Of a stretch of DNA of 64,000 nucleotides, positions 44,481 through 53,180 are shown piece by piece. The stretch lies in contig NZ_SRXT01000005.1 of the NCBI RefSeq assembly GCF_004792685.1, positions 248,001 through 312,000 on the forward strand. The letters run 5' to 3'. The stretch's first letter is position 1; every line of letters begins with the position of its first letter. The position numbers and the translations under genes were made by a program. Under the pieces are notes generated by a model, which was given only the letters and a program-made list of their open reading frames with translations, was not told where the DNA came from and ran no database searches. This DNA comes from Sphingomonas gei (GTDB lineage: Bacteria; Pseudomonadota; Alphaproteobacteria; Sphingomonadales; Sphingomonadaceae).

Positions 44481-45857
44481 TCAGAACTTCGCCTCTTCGT
44501 ACACCCGGCTGATATCCCCGGCCCAATCGCCGTTGAAACGGTCGAGCAGCACCTGTGCGGGGACCTTGCCGGTGCGGACGATCTCGCGCAGCGGATCGAG
44601 GAAGCCGCTCTCATTATCACCCGACGCATTGAACCGGGCGCGGGCGTTTAGCCCCGCGGCGGAGATGTCGAGCACTTCGCCGGCAATGTCGCGCAGCTTG
44701 CCGCCGCCGGGGATCGGGGCGTCGAGCGCGAGCCTGGGCACTGCGCTGCGCAGCGCCTCGCGCTCGTCCATCGACCAATGCTTGACCAGCTCCCACGCCG
44801 CGTCGAGCGCGGCGTCGTCGTAGAGCAGGCCGACCCAGAAGGCCGGCAGCGCGCAGATCCGGCCCCAGCGCCCGCCATCGGCGCCGCGCATCTCGAGGAA
44901 CTGCTTCATCCGCACTTCGGGAAAAGCCGTCGAGAGGTGATCCGCCCAATCGTCGATCGTCGGCTTGTGGCCGGGATATGCGGGCAGCTCGCCCTTGAGG
45001 AAATCGCGGAAGCTCTGCCCGGCGGCGTCGATATATTTGCCGTCGCGGTAGACGAAGTACATCGGCACATCGAGCGCATAGTCGGTGTAGCGCTCGTAGC
45101 CGAAGCCGTCTTCGAAGACGAAGGGCAGCATGCCGGTGCGTGCCGGATCGGTGTCCGACCAGATATGGCTGCGGAAGCTGAGGAAGCCGTTGGGCTTGCC
45201 CTCGGTGAAGGGCGAATTGGCGAAGAGCGCGGTCGCCAGCGGCTGAAGCGCGAGGCCGACGCGAAACTTCTTCGCCATGTCGGCTTCGGAGCCGTAATCG
45301 AGGTTCACCTGGATCGTGCAGGTGCGCAGCATCATGTCGAGCCCGAGGCTGCCGACGCGCGGCATGTGGCGCAGCATGATTTCATACCGCCCCTTGGGCA
45401 TGATCGGCAGCTCGGCGCGGGTCTTGTCGTGCCACATGCCGAGGCCGAGGAACCCGATGCCGAGCCGGTCGCCGACTTCCTTGACCTGCGCGAGATGGCG
45501 GCCGGTCTCGGCGCAGGTCTCGTGCAGATTCTCGAGCGGCGCGCCCGAAAGCTCGAACTGGCCGGCGGGCTCGAGGCTGATCGCGCCGTCCGGGCCAGAG
45601 AGCGCGATGATGTTCTCGCCTTCATAGACCGGCTTCCAGCCATAATGGGTGAGGCCGATCAGCAGCGCGTGGATGCCGCCGGGCTCCTCATAGCTGGGCG
45701 CGCGGTGGTCCGGGGTCTTCCAATAGACGAACTTCTCGTGCTCGGTGCCGATCCGCCAGCGCTCGGCTGGCTTCTCGCCGCGGGCGAAATACTCGACCAG
45801 CTGGGCACGATCTTCGATGACCGCTGCTTTGTTGTCCGAAACGGTCTTCGTGCTCAT
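44481..45857 (-). CDS. gshA: Glutamate-cysteine ligase, alphaproteobacterial/plant type
   Basis: A 458-aa enzyme for the first step of glutathione synthesis (glutamate plus cysteine plus ATP). RWRIGTEHEKF at residue about 34, ISLEPAGQFELSGAP with metal-binding glutamates and RTCTIQVNLDYGSE belong to the plant-like GCL branch, not the E. coli form. The two cysteines forming the redox switch of plant GCL are not obvious here. ATG at 45857. Confidence 0.95.
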   Translation of the reverse strand: MSTKTVSDNKAAVIEDRAQLVEYFARGEKPAERWRIGTEHEKFVYWKTPDHRAPSYEEPGGIHALLIGLTHYGWKPVYEGENIIALSGPDGAISLEPAGQFELSGAPLENLHETCAETGRHLAQVKEVGDRLGIGFLGLGMWHDKTRAELPIMPKGRYEIMLRHMPRVGSLGLDMMLRTCTIQVNLDYGSEADMAKKFRVGLALQPLATALFANSPFTEGKPNGFLSFRSHIWSDTDPARTGMLPFVFEDGFGYERYTDYALDVPMYFVYRDGKYIDAAGQSFRDFLKGELPAYPGHKPTIDDWADHLSTAFPEVRMKQFLEMRGADGGRWGRICALPAFWVGLLYDDAALDAAWELVKHWSMDEREALRSAVPRLALDAPIPGGGKLRDIAGEVLDISAAGLNARARFNASGDNESGFLDPLREIVRTGKVPAQVLLDRFNGDWAGDISRVYEEAKF

Positions 45858-45916
45858 CCGCGCGCCTTTACCTGCGCCGGGTCAGGGGCGCCAGAGGGGA
45901 TTTTCATACCGTTCGG

Positions 45917-46657
45917 TCACCAATCCCCGACCGCGCCCATCCAAAGACTTACCGCCGCCAAGGCCGCAGTTTCGGCGCGCAGGATGCGGGGGCCGAGCGC
46001 GATGCCGACTGCGCTGGTATGCGCGCGGATCGCTTCGCGTTCTTCGGGGTCGAAGCCGCCTTCGGGGCCGACCAGGATTGCGGCGGGACCTGGGTTCGCC
46101 CGCATCGCTTCCAGCGCCGGCAGGCCGCCGGTCTCGTCGGCGAAGAACAGGGCGCGCCCGGCCGGCCAGTCGCGCAGCAGCGCGGGCAGCTTCACCGGCT
46201 CGACCAATTCGGGCAGTGCGGTGCGCCCGCATTGCTCGGCCGCCTCGATCATGTGGCTGCGCAGCCGATCCAGGTTGAGCTTGTCGACCACCGCGCGGCG
46301 GGTGAGCACCGGCGCGAGCCGCGCGACGCCGAGTTCGCATGCCTTTTCGGCGACCCAGTCGATCCGCGCTTTCTTGATCGGTGCGGCGCACAGCCACAGA
46401 TCGGGCACCGGCTCGCGCTCGCGCAGCCGTTCGGTGACGTCGAAGACGAGGTCGCGCTTGCCCACAGCCTGCGCGACGCCGAGCCATTCGCCGGTCCTGT
46501 CGTCGAACAGCTTTACCGGATCGCCGGTCTTCGTTCGCATTACCTGGATCAGATAATGCGCGGGCGCGCCGTCGATCCGTAGCGGGCCGGGTGCCAGTTC
46601 GGTTTCGACGAACAGGCGCGGCGTGGATTGCGGCGGCCAGGCGGGGGTTGCAGGCAT
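45917..46657 (-). CDS. rsmE: 16S rRNA (uracil(1498)-N(3))-methyltransferase RsmE
   Basis: A 246-aa SPOUT-fold enzyme that methylates U1498 in the 30S decoding centre. N-terminal PUA-like domain (RLFVETELAPG), KKARIDWVAEKACELGVARL, and the knot with SAM-binding ILVGPEGGFDPEEREAI and LGPRILRAETAALAAVSLW. ATG at 46657 has GAGGA nine bases ahead; longer upstream frame contains a family A repeat and is rejected. Confidence 0.96.
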   Translation of the reverse strand: MPATPAWPPQSTPRLFVETELAPGPLRIDGAPAHYLIQVMRTKTGDPVKLFDDRTGEWLGVAQAVGKRDLVFDVTERLREREPVPDLWLCAAPIKKARIDWVAEKACELGVARLAPVLTRRAVVDKLNLDRLRSHMIEAAEQCGRTALPELVEPVKLPALLRDWPAGRALFFADETGGLPALEAMRANPGPAAILVGPEGGFDPEEREAIRAHTSAVGIALGPRILRAETAALAAVSLWMGAVGDW

Positions 46658-46670
46658 GGCTTCCTCTAAA

Positions 46671-46760
46671 CCGTTCGGGCGGAGCTTGTCGAAGCCCTGT
46701 TCTTCTTTCTTCGGCCGCGGCAAAGAGAAACGGCGCCTCGACAAGCTCGGCGCGAACGGG
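46671..46760. repeat. Long intergenic inverted repeat, family A (copy 4)
   Basis: Left arm CGTTCGGGCGGAGCTTGTCG continuing AAGCCCTGTTCTT; right arm CCTCGACAAGCTCGGCGCG ending CGAACGGGAG. It fills the divergent gap between rsmE and ubiA, and its terminal GGGAG serves as the ubiA ribosome-binding site. Confidence 0.85.
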
Positions 46761-46766
46761 AGTGGA

Positions 46767-47678
46767 ATGCGCCAGACCGAATTTGTTCCGGACACCGAGC
46801 ATCGCGGGCTGGTTGGGATGCTCCCTGTCGGGGCTCGCCCGTTTGCGCTGCTCGCGCGGTTCGACCGGCCGATCGGCTGGTGGCTGTTGTTCTGGCCAGG
46901 CGCCTGGGCGATCGCGCTTTCGGGCAATGCACTGGCGCGCTGGGACCTGATCCTGTGGTTCCTGCTCGGCAGCGTCGCGATGCGCGGTGCGGGCTGCGTC
47001 TACAACGACGTGGTCGACCGCGATCTCGACCGGCAGGTCGCGCGTACCGCCAGCCGGCCGCTCGCCAGCGGCGCGGTGTCGCTCAAGGCGGCGTGGGCGT
47101 GGCTGCTTTTATTGTGCGCGATCGGGTTGGTGGTGCTGGTTCAGCTTCGCCCGCTCGCCGTCGGCATTGCGCTCGGCAGCCTCGCATTGGTCGCGGCCTA
47201 TCCCTTCATGAAGCGGATCACCTGGTGGCCGCAGGCATGGCTCGGCCTCGTCTTTTCGTGGGCGGCTTTGGTCGGCTGGGCCGAGGCGCCCGAATCGGAC
47301 TGGCTGCCCGGACTGATGCTCTATGCCGGCTGCATCGCATGGGTCATCGGTTACGACACGATCTATGCGCTGCAGGATGTCGAGGATGATGCGTTGGTCG
47401 GGGTGCGCTCCTCGGCGCGGCGGCTGGGCGCCCACGTCCGGGGCGGCGTTGCAGGCTTTTATGCAGTGGCACTGGCATTGTGGGGCGCGGCCGTCTGGCA
47501 ACTCCGCCCCGATCCGCTCGCGCTCCTCGCGTTGCTGCCGATGGCGCTGCATCTCGGCTGGCAGGTGGTGACCCTGGTCCCCGCAGATGGCGCCAATGCG
47601 CTCGATCGCTTCCGCTCCAACCGGAACGCGGGACTGCTGATGTTCGCGGCATGCTTCGTGGTGGGGCAGACGCTTTAG
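46767..47678 (+). CDS. ubiA: 4-hydroxybenzoate polyprenyltransferase UbiA
   Basis: A 303-aa membrane prenyltransferase of ubiquinone synthesis that attaches the polyprenyl tail to 4-hydroxybenzoate. Eight to nine helices; the two Mg-diphosphate motifs are NDVVDRDLDRQV near residue 77 and YALQDVEDDALVGV near residue 200. The GWWLLFWPGAWA start region is typical. ATG at 46767 is the first codon after the repeat. Ubiquinone is the usual alphaproteobacterial quinone. Confidence 0.96.
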   Translation: MRQTEFVPDTEHRGLVGMLPVGARPFALLARFDRPIGWWLLFWPGAWAIALSGNALARWDLILWFLLGSVAMRGAGCVYNDVVDRDLDRQVARTASRPLASGAVSLKAAWAWLLLLCAIGLVVLVQLRPLAVGIALGSLALVAAYPFMKRITWWPQAWLGLVFSWAALVGWAEAPESDWLPGLMLYAGCIAWVIGYDTIYALQDVEDDALVGVRSSARRLGAHVRGGVAGFYAVALALWGAAVWQLRPDPLALLALLPMALHLGWQVVTLVPADGANALDRFRSNRNAGLLMFAACFVVGQTL

Positions 47679-47685
47679 CTACGTT

Positions 47686-47797
47686 CGTCACCCCCGCGAA
47701 GGCGGGGGCCCATCTCGTGGACGGGCCAGATGGAATAACAGCCGTTTGGCTGGGTGGCGATGGCGGGAGATGGGCCCCCGGCTTCGCGGGGGTGACG
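47686..47797. repeat. Intergenic inverted repeat, family C (copy 3)
   Basis: CGTCACCCCCGCGAAGGCGG continuing GGGCCCATCTCGTG and, after a loop of about 45 bases, GAGATGGGCCCCCGGCTTCG continuing CGGGGGTGACG. Lies between ubiA and pmbA. Confidence 0.88.
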
Positions 47798-47838
47798 GTA
47801 GGATTGCACCCGACCCGCACGGCTCCTAAGTCGCTGCG

Positions 47839-49185
47839 ATGCTGACCGAGTCCCAAGCCTGCGAGCGCGTCCACGATATTGTCGATCGAGCGCGCGCGGC
47901 GGGTGCCGATGCCTCCGACGCCGTGTTCGCCGCCGATCGCTCGCTTTCGGTTTCGGTGCGGATGGGCGCTCTCGAGGATGTCGAGCGCTCGGAAAGCGAG
48001 GAACTGGGGCTGCGGCTGTTCGTCGGGTTGCGCTCGGCGAGCGTCTCGACTTCGGACCTGAGCAGCGAGTCGCTCGATGCGCTGGTCGAGCGCGCGATCG
48101 CGATGGCGCGCGAGGCGCCCGAGGACAAATGGGCCGGGCTCGCCCCGCAGGAACGGCTGATGCACGGCAGTCCGCCGTTGCTCGACCTCGACGACGGCGC
48201 CAACGAGGATCCCCAGACGCTCAAGGCGCGCGCATTGGCCGCCGAGGATGCGGCGCGGGCAGTGCCGGGAGTGACCAACAGCGAGGGCGGCAGCGCGGGC
48301 GCCAGCCGATCGGTGATGGCGATCGCCACCAGCCACGGCTTCACCGGCGCCTACGCCCAGACCAGCCACGGTGTCTCGGCGAGCGTGCTCGCCGGCGGCG
48401 ACGGGGCGATGGAGCGTGATCACGCCCATCACAGCGCGCGCCATGCGATGATGCTCGAAGCGCCCGAGGCTGTGGGGCGGCTGGCCGGCGAGCGCGCAGT
48501 GGCGCGGCTCGACCCCGCCAAGCTGTCCAGCGGCGCGATGCCGGTGGTGTTCGATCGCCGCGTCTCGGCGGGACTGGTCGGGCATCTGCTCGGCGCGATC
48601 GGCGGGGCGGCGATCACGCGGAAGACGAGCTTCCTGCTCGATTGCCTGGGCAAGCAGGTGTTCGCCAAGGGCGTGACGATCTGCGACGATCCGCACCGCC
48701 CGCGCGGGCTGCGTTCGCGTCCGTTCGATGGCGAGGGCCTGCCGGTGCTGCCGATCAAGCTGATCGACGCCGGCATGCTCGAGACATGGCTGCTCGACAG
48801 TGCGTCGGCACGTCAGCTGGGGCTCGAACCCACCGGCCACGCCGCGCGCGGCGGCGCCGGCGCGCCGGGCGTGGCGCCGAGCAACCTCTATATGCAGCCC
48901 GGCAGCATCCCCCCGGAGACGCTTGTCGGCGAGATCGATCGCGGCGTCCTCGTCACCGAGCTGATCGGGCAGGGCGTCAACGGCGTCACCGGCGATTACA
49001 GCCGCGGTGCCGCGGGGTTCCTGATCGAGAAAGGCGAGATCACCCGCGCGGTTTCCGAGATCACCATCGCAGGCAATCTCAAGGACATGTTTCTCGCGCT
49101 GACCCCCGCCAACGACTTGGAATTCCGCTACGGGATCAACGCGCCGACCTTGCGCATCGACGGGATGACGATCGCCGGTGCCTGA
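47839..49185 (+). CDS. pmbA: TldD/PmbA (TldE) family metalloprotease subunit
   Basis: A 448-aa protein of the TldE/PmbA subgroup: N-terminal domain (VDRARAAGADASDAVF, ELGLRLFVGLRSASVSTSD), and a C-terminal beta domain (FDGEGLPVLPIKLIDAG, GVLVTELIGQGVNGVTGDYS). TldD with TldE forms a heterodimer that matures peptide antibiotics and degrades modified peptides; TldE itself lacks the HExxxH metal site, and none is seen here. No tldD in this window. It overlaps the IMPase gene by eight bases. Confidence 0.94.
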   Translation: MLTESQACERVHDIVDRARAAGADASDAVFAADRSLSVSVRMGALEDVERSESEELGLRLFVGLRSASVSTSDLSSESLDALVERAIAMAREAPEDKWAGLAPQERLMHGSPPLLDLDDGANEDPQTLKARALAAEDAARAVPGVTNSEGGSAGASRSVMAIATSHGFTGAYAQTSHGVSASVLAGGDGAMERDHAHHSARHAMMLEAPEAVGRLAGERAVARLDPAKLSSGAMPVVFDRRVSAGLVGHLLGAIGGAAITRKTSFLLDCLGKQVFAKGVTICDDPHRPRGLRSRPFDGEGLPVLPIKLIDAGMLETWLLDSASARQLGLEPTGHAARGGAGAPGVAPSNLYMQPGSIPPETLVGEIDRGVLVTELIGQGVNGVTGDYSRGAAGFLIEKGEITRAVSEITIAGNLKDMFLALTPANDLEFRYGINAPTLRIDGMTIAGA

Positions 49186-49963
49186 GTCCGATCTCGCCGC
49201 CGAAGTCGCGCACATCGCCGCCGATGCCGGGCGGTTCGCGATTCGGCTGTGGAACACCGATTTCCGCCGCTGGGAGAAGTCGCCGGGCAATCCGGTGTGC
49301 GCGGTCGACCTCGAAGTCGACGGCATGCTGCGGTATCGGCTCGGCGAATTGCTTCCCGATGCCGGCTGGCTGTCCGAAGAGACGATCGACAATGCCGCGC
49401 GGCTCGATGCCGAGCGGATCTGGGTGGTGGACCCGATCGACGGCACGCGCGACTATCTGCGTGGGCGGCCCGGCTGGGCGGTTTCGGTGGCATTGGTCGA
49501 GCGCGGCAAGCCGGTGATCGGGGTGCTCGACGCGCCGGCGCGGCAGGAGGTGTGGACCGCCGAAGCCGGCAAGGGCGCGTTCCGCAATGGCGAGCGGCTG
49601 TGCGTGGCCGCGCGCGATCAACTCGGCGGCGCGCGGGTGCCGGCGGATCAGCTCTCGAAAGTCGACCGCGACCTGGTGATGGTCGCCAAGCCCAATTCGA
49701 TCGCATTGCGTATCGCGATGGTCGCGGCGGGCGAGGCCGATCTGCTCGCGACGATCCGCTGGGGCAATGAGTGGGACATCGCAGCGGCGGTATTGATCGC
49801 CGAGGAAGCCGGGGCGGCGGTGAGCGACGCTTTCGGCCGTGCGCTCGACTTCAATACGCCGGATGCGCAGGCGTTCGGGGTGCTGGCCACCGCCCCGGGC
49901 ATTCATACCGCGGCGGTCGAGCGGCTTGCCGACCGCGCGAAGGACGCGATCGGCAAGGGCTGA
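49178..49963 (+). CDS. Inositol monophosphatase family protein (CysQ-like)
   Basis: A 261-aa Mg2+-dependent phosphatase. Motif SEETIDN and WVVDPIDGTRDYLRGRPGW (residues about 82-100) bind metal and substrate, and a late WGNEWDIAAAVLIAEEAGAAV carries the third aspartate. CysQ-type members hydrolyse 3'-phosphoadenosine 5'-phosphate; SuhB-type act on inositol phosphates. The short length and motif fit a 3'(2'),5'-bisphosphate nucleotidase better. GTG start at 49178 inside the pmbA end. Confidence 0.9.
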   Translation: MPESDLAAEVAHIAADAGRFAIRLWNTDFRRWEKSPGNPVCAVDLEVDGMLRYRLGELLPDAGWLSEETIDNAARLDAERIWVVDPIDGTRDYLRGRPGWAVSVALVERGKPVIGVLDAPARQEVWTAEAGKGAFRNGERLCVAARDQLGGARVPADQLSKVDRDLVMVAKPNSIALRIAMVAAGEADLLATIRWGNEWDIAAAVLIAEEAGAAVSDAFGRALDFNTPDAQAFGVLATAPGIHTAAVERLADRAKDAIGKG

Positions 49964-49969
49964 GCCGCG

Positions 49970-50752
49970 TCACGGCCGCGTCGCGACCGCGATGAGCGCC
50001 GTCGACGGGACGGGCAGGACCTCCCTGCCGCCGGCGCGCCGGTACACTTCGTCGATCACAGCCTTCTGGTCGACGGCGCCGAGCGCGGCCCAATCCTCGC
50101 TCAAGCCGAACTGCGTTTCGGGAACGAGATCGGTCATGCGGAGCAGATAGTCGTGCGTCATCGTCTCGATGTTCGGCCCGGCATAGCCGGCGGCGACCAT
50201 CTCTGCGGCGAGCCGCTCGGGGTTGCCGAGATAGGTCAGTCCCTCGGGCAGGCCCGATCGCCAATCGCGGTCCGGGAACAATGTGCGCACGACTTGCGAC
50301 AGCAGCAGGTGCGTAGCGGCGCCTTCGCTCTGCCAGGTGGCGACGACACCATGGCCGCCCGGCCGGGTGACGCGCGCCATCTCGGACAGTCCCTTGCGCC
50401 AATCGGGGAACATCATCACCCCGAATATCGAGAACACCGCATCGAACGATGCGTCGGGCAAGTCGAGCGCCTGCCCGTCCATGGTCCGGCCCTCCAGATT
50501 GGGCAGGCCGTGCGCCGTCACCCTCGCCACCATTCCCGCGGAGAAATCGGTCGCGAGCACTTGCGCGCCGGCCCAGGCTGCCGCCAGCGCGAGCGCACCG
50601 GTCCCGGTCGCGACGTCGAGCAGCCGGGTCTGCGGAGTCACTTCGATCCGCGCGAGCGCCGCCTCGGCGAACGGCGCAGTGAACGGGTGGGCGGTCTCCT
50701 CATAATGTTTGGCCATTTCGTTCCAGCGATCGGGATCGTTCATTCGGCGCAT
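49970..50752 (-). CDS. Class I SAM-dependent methyltransferase
   Basis: A 260-aa methyltransferase of the UbiE/Coq5-like Methyltransf_11 group: LLDVATGTGALALAAAWAGA (motif I) near residue 47, ATDFSAGMVARV (motif II), SFDAVFSIFGVMMFPDWRKG and LSEMARVTRPGGHGVVATW. ATG at 50752 follows AGGAG with a 7-base spacing; other in-frame codons exist at 50773 and 50743. Divergent from an Rrf2 regulator 87 bp away, a pairing that often means the regulator controls the enzyme. Substrate unknown. Confidence 0.9.
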   Translation of the reverse strand: MRRMNDPDRWNEMAKHYEETAHPFTAPFAEAALARIEVTPQTRLLDVATGTGALALAAAWAGAQVLATDFSAGMVARVTAHGLPNLEGRTMDGQALDLPDASFDAVFSIFGVMMFPDWRKGLSEMARVTRPGGHGVVATWQSEGAATHLLLSQVVRTLFPDRDWRSGLPEGLTYLGNPERLAAEMVAAGYAGPNIETMTHDYLLRMTDLVPETQFGLSEDWAALGAVDQKAVIDEVYRRAGGREVLPVPSTALIAVATRP

Positions 50753-50839
50753 TCCAGCACTCCTGCGAATCATGTAACATTAGATGTATCATGAATGACG
50801 CAGCTTGCCAAATGCGGTGCGGGGTTCAAGGAACGTGTG
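50753..50839. promoter_or_regulatory. Divergent promoter region, methyltransferase and Rrf2 genes
   Basis: The 87-bp spacer contains an AT-rich core (50770-50800, unusual here) with imperfect dyads: TCATG / CATGA at its edges and GTAACAT / ATGTATC inside. A dimeric Rrf2 protein binding such a dyad would control both genes. Inference from position. Confidence 0.5.
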
Positions 50840-51283
50840 ATGCGACGCGACAGCCGCCTTTCCAGAATGCTCCACGTGCTGCTCCACATGGCGCGCCACG
50901 ACGGACCGATGACCTCGGACGCGATCGCGACGATGCTGCGGACCAATCCGGTGGTGGTACGCCGGACGATGGCGGGGCTGCGCGACGCGGGGTATGTCCG
51001 CTCGGAGAAGGGGCATGGCGGCGGCTGGGCGCTGGCCTGCGATCTCGACGCGATCTCGCTGCTCGACGTTCACCGCGCGGTCGGCGGACCGCAGCTTTTC
51101 GCGATCGGAAACGAGGCGGGACCCACGCACTGCCTGGTCGAGAAACTGGTCAACGAGGCTCTCGAGGATGCGCTGCGGGAAGCCGAAGCGCTGCTGATCG
51201 CGCGGTTCGGGGCGGTCAGCCTTGGCGAACTCGCGCGCGGGTTCGACGCGGACTATGCGGGGCCGCTGGCCTCGTCACCCTGA
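50840..51283 (+). CDS. Rrf2 family transcriptional regulator (no Fe-S ligands)
   Basis: A 147-aa winged-helix regulator: RLSRMLHVLLHMARHDGPMT, IATMLRTNPVVVRRTMAGLRDAGYVRSEKGHGGGWAL and a C-terminal dimerisation helix. The cluster-binding C-x5-C-x6-C segment of IscR/NsrR/RsrR is absent: only ACDL and THCL cysteines occur. So it may sense something through another mechanism, as in CymR/YwnA relatives. ATG at 50840 has AAGGA seven bases ahead. The 3' end overlaps the XpaC-like gene by 31 bases on the opposite strand. Confidence 0.92.
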   Translation: MRRDSRLSRMLHVLLHMARHDGPMTSDAIATMLRTNPVVVRRTMAGLRDAGYVRSEKGHGGGWALACDLDAISLLDVHRAVGGPQLFAIGNEAGPTHCLVEKLVNEALEDALREAEALLIARFGAVSLGELARGFDADYAGPLASSP

Positions 51284-51972
51284 TATTTGATCTGGAGATA
51301 GCGGCCGCGAGTCGCGAGCAGATCGAGGTCGCCCTGAGCGAGCTGCGACGACATCTCGGAGATCTCGTCGTCGATCACCTGCAGCCCCTGGGCGAGCTGC
51401 TGGTCCGGAGTCAGGCCGTTGCGCTCGACGCGGCGGAGCGGTTCGGGGACGCGCGCATAGCCCTTGATCAGCTCGGGGAGCTGCTCGCCGACGAGCTTGC
51501 GCACTTCGCCGGCGGCGGGCGATTTCTCGTCGAGCAAAGCGAGCTGGGGCCCGAGAATCTCGAGCTTCACGCCGATCGAATCAACCAGTCCGCGCACCGG
51601 CGAGGGCAAGGCCGGACGCTGGGTCTCGAGCCAGCGCTCGGTGGTGACCGGCAGCGCCTTGAGCGGCACCTCGGCGAGCTTCTCGACGTTCGGCGCCGCG
51701 CTGACCGGCAGCACCGCAAAGAACAAAGTCGCCGCGATCAGCAAAGCCGCGACGAGCAGCGCCCCCATCATGCCAAGCGGCGCGACGGCGACGCCGAACA
51801 CGATCGCGACCACCAGGATCAGCCCGTCGGCAGCCGCGATCCGCCCGACCCGACGCAGCACCTCGGCCTCGCGGCGCTGCTTGCTGCGCTTCGAGACCGA
51901 GGCATAGCGCTCGCGCGTGCGATCGAGCAGCGCATCGGCCTGGGCAAGCTGGCGATCGACGTCGGTGGGCAT
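51253..51972 (-). CDS. XpaC-like 5-bromo-4-chloroindolyl phosphate hydrolysis family protein
   Basis: A 239-aa membrane protein: N-terminal charged coiled coil (RERYASVSKRSKQRREAEVL), two hydrophobic segments at about residues 48-90 (DGLILVVAIVFGVAVAPLG, ALLVAALLIAATLFFAVLPV), then a helical C-terminal region ending LATRGRYLQIKYQGDEAS. The last 20 residues and the gene's place directly after telA (2 bp gap) match XpaC-like partners of TelA. XpaC was named for a colour phenotype; the real biochemical role is unknown. Likely a two-gene stress operon. Confidence 0.82.
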   Translation of the reverse strand: MPTDVDRQLAQADALLDRTRERYASVSKRSKQRREAEVLRRVGRIAAADGLILVVAIVFGVAVAPLGMMGALLVAALLIAATLFFAVLPVSAAPNVEKLAEVPLKALPVTTERWLETQRPALPSPVRGLVDSIGVKLEILGPQLALLDEKSPAAGEVRKLVGEQLPELIKGYARVPEPLRRVERNGLTPDQQLAQGLQVIDDEISEMSSQLAQGDLDLLATRGRYLQIKYQGDEASGPA

Positions 51973-51974
51973 CT

Positions 51975-53180
51975 TTACATCGCCTCCAGCTTGAACGTGT
52001 CGGTCGATCCACCGCCCTGGTTCTGCGCGGCACCCTCGGCGCGGGCGATATAGCCCTTCGACTTCTCGACTTCGTTCGACAGCGTGTTGACCGTCGTCTT
52101 CATGCTGTCGAGCGCCTTCAGCTTGAAGGTGTCGATCGCGTCCATCGTGTCATAGATGTTCTGGAACGCGCGCTGGAGCGTCTCGACGGGGATCGTCGAA
52201 TTCGCCGCCTGCTCGTGGATCGCGGCGGTGTTGCTCTTGAGCAATTGCCCGGTCGAATCGATCAGCCCCGCGGTGGTGGTGTTGATCGCGGTGATCTGGT
52301 CGAGCACCAGCTTCTGGTTGGTCAGCGCCTGGGCGACGGTGACCGCGGTGCGCAGCGCCGAGACGGTGGTCGTCGACGCGCGGTCGACGCCCTTGACCAG
52401 CTCGACATTGTTCTTCTTGACCAGATCGAGCGCCAGATAGCCCTGCACCGTCACTGCCATCTGGGTGAGCAGGTCCTGGGTGCGCTGGCGGACATAGAAG
52501 AGCGCGCTCTCGCGGAGCGCCTTGGCCTTGGCAGGATCGCTGTGATCGAGCTCGTTCGCCTTGTCCTCGAGCTTGGCGTCCATCGCCTTGGACAGATAAA
52601 TCATCTGCTCGAGCCGGCCCATCGCCGCCCACAGATTGGCGCGCTCGGTGTCGATCGCGGCATTGTCCATCAACAGCTCGTCCTTGCCGCTGGACAGGCT
52701 CTTGAGGATGCCCTGGATGTGGCTCTGCGACGACTGGTATTTGCGGAAATATTGCTTGAGCGGCGAGCCGCCGAACAGCTTCGACAGGAACCCGTCATTG
52801 CCGCCGATCAATTTGCCGTTGCGGCCCGGATCCAGCTCTTCGACAGTCTTGCGCAGCTGGAGCAGATCGGCGCCAACGCCGGTATCGGTGCTCATCGCGC
52901 GCACCGGTCGGTCGAGGAAGCGATTGGACTGGCCCGCGGCATCACGGATTTCCTTCTGCCCCATCGCCGCGATCGCATCGACGCGCTTGCCGAATTCGGG
53001 GCTGTTGACGTCCTGCGCGATCAGATCGTCGATAAAGCCCTCGACGCGCTTCTCGAGCTCGTTCTTCTTGGTGTCGTCCACCGGCACCAGCCCGGCCGCC
53101 TTTTCGGGCGCCACCACCGCAACGGGACTCGGCGGCGTGAGCACCAGCTCCTGTTCGGCTACTGCAGTCTCGGTCGCCAT
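51975..53180 (-). CDS. telA: Toxic anion resistance protein, TelA/KlaA family
   Basis: A 401-aa mostly helical protein with no signal. Core DRPVRAM, GNDGFLSKLFGGSPLKQYFRKYQS, QTDL-like LRESALFYVRQRTQDLLTQM and LQRAFQNIYDTMDAIDTFKLKALDSMKTTVNTLSNEVEKSK are the TelA signature. Family members are linked to tellurite and membrane stress and often sit next to XpaC-type genes. ATG at 53180 follows GGAGAGTTTGGA. Confidence 0.93.
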   Translation of the reverse strand: MATETAVAEQELVLTPPSPVAVVAPEKAAGLVPVDDTKKNELEKRVEGFIDDLIAQDVNSPEFGKRVDAIAAMGQKEIRDAAGQSNRFLDRPVRAMSTDTGVGADLLQLRKTVEELDPGRNGKLIGGNDGFLSKLFGGSPLKQYFRKYQSSQSHIQGILKSLSSGKDELLMDNAAIDTERANLWAAMGRLEQMIYLSKAMDAKLEDKANELDHSDPAKAKALRESALFYVRQRTQDLLTQMAVTVQGYLALDLVKKNNVELVKGVDRASTTTVSALRTAVTVAQALTNQKLVLDQITAINTTTAGLIDSTGQLLKSNTAAIHEQAANSTIPVETLQRAFQNIYDTMDAIDTFKLKALDSMKTTVNTLSNEVEKSKGYIARAEGAAQNQGGGSTDTFKLEAM

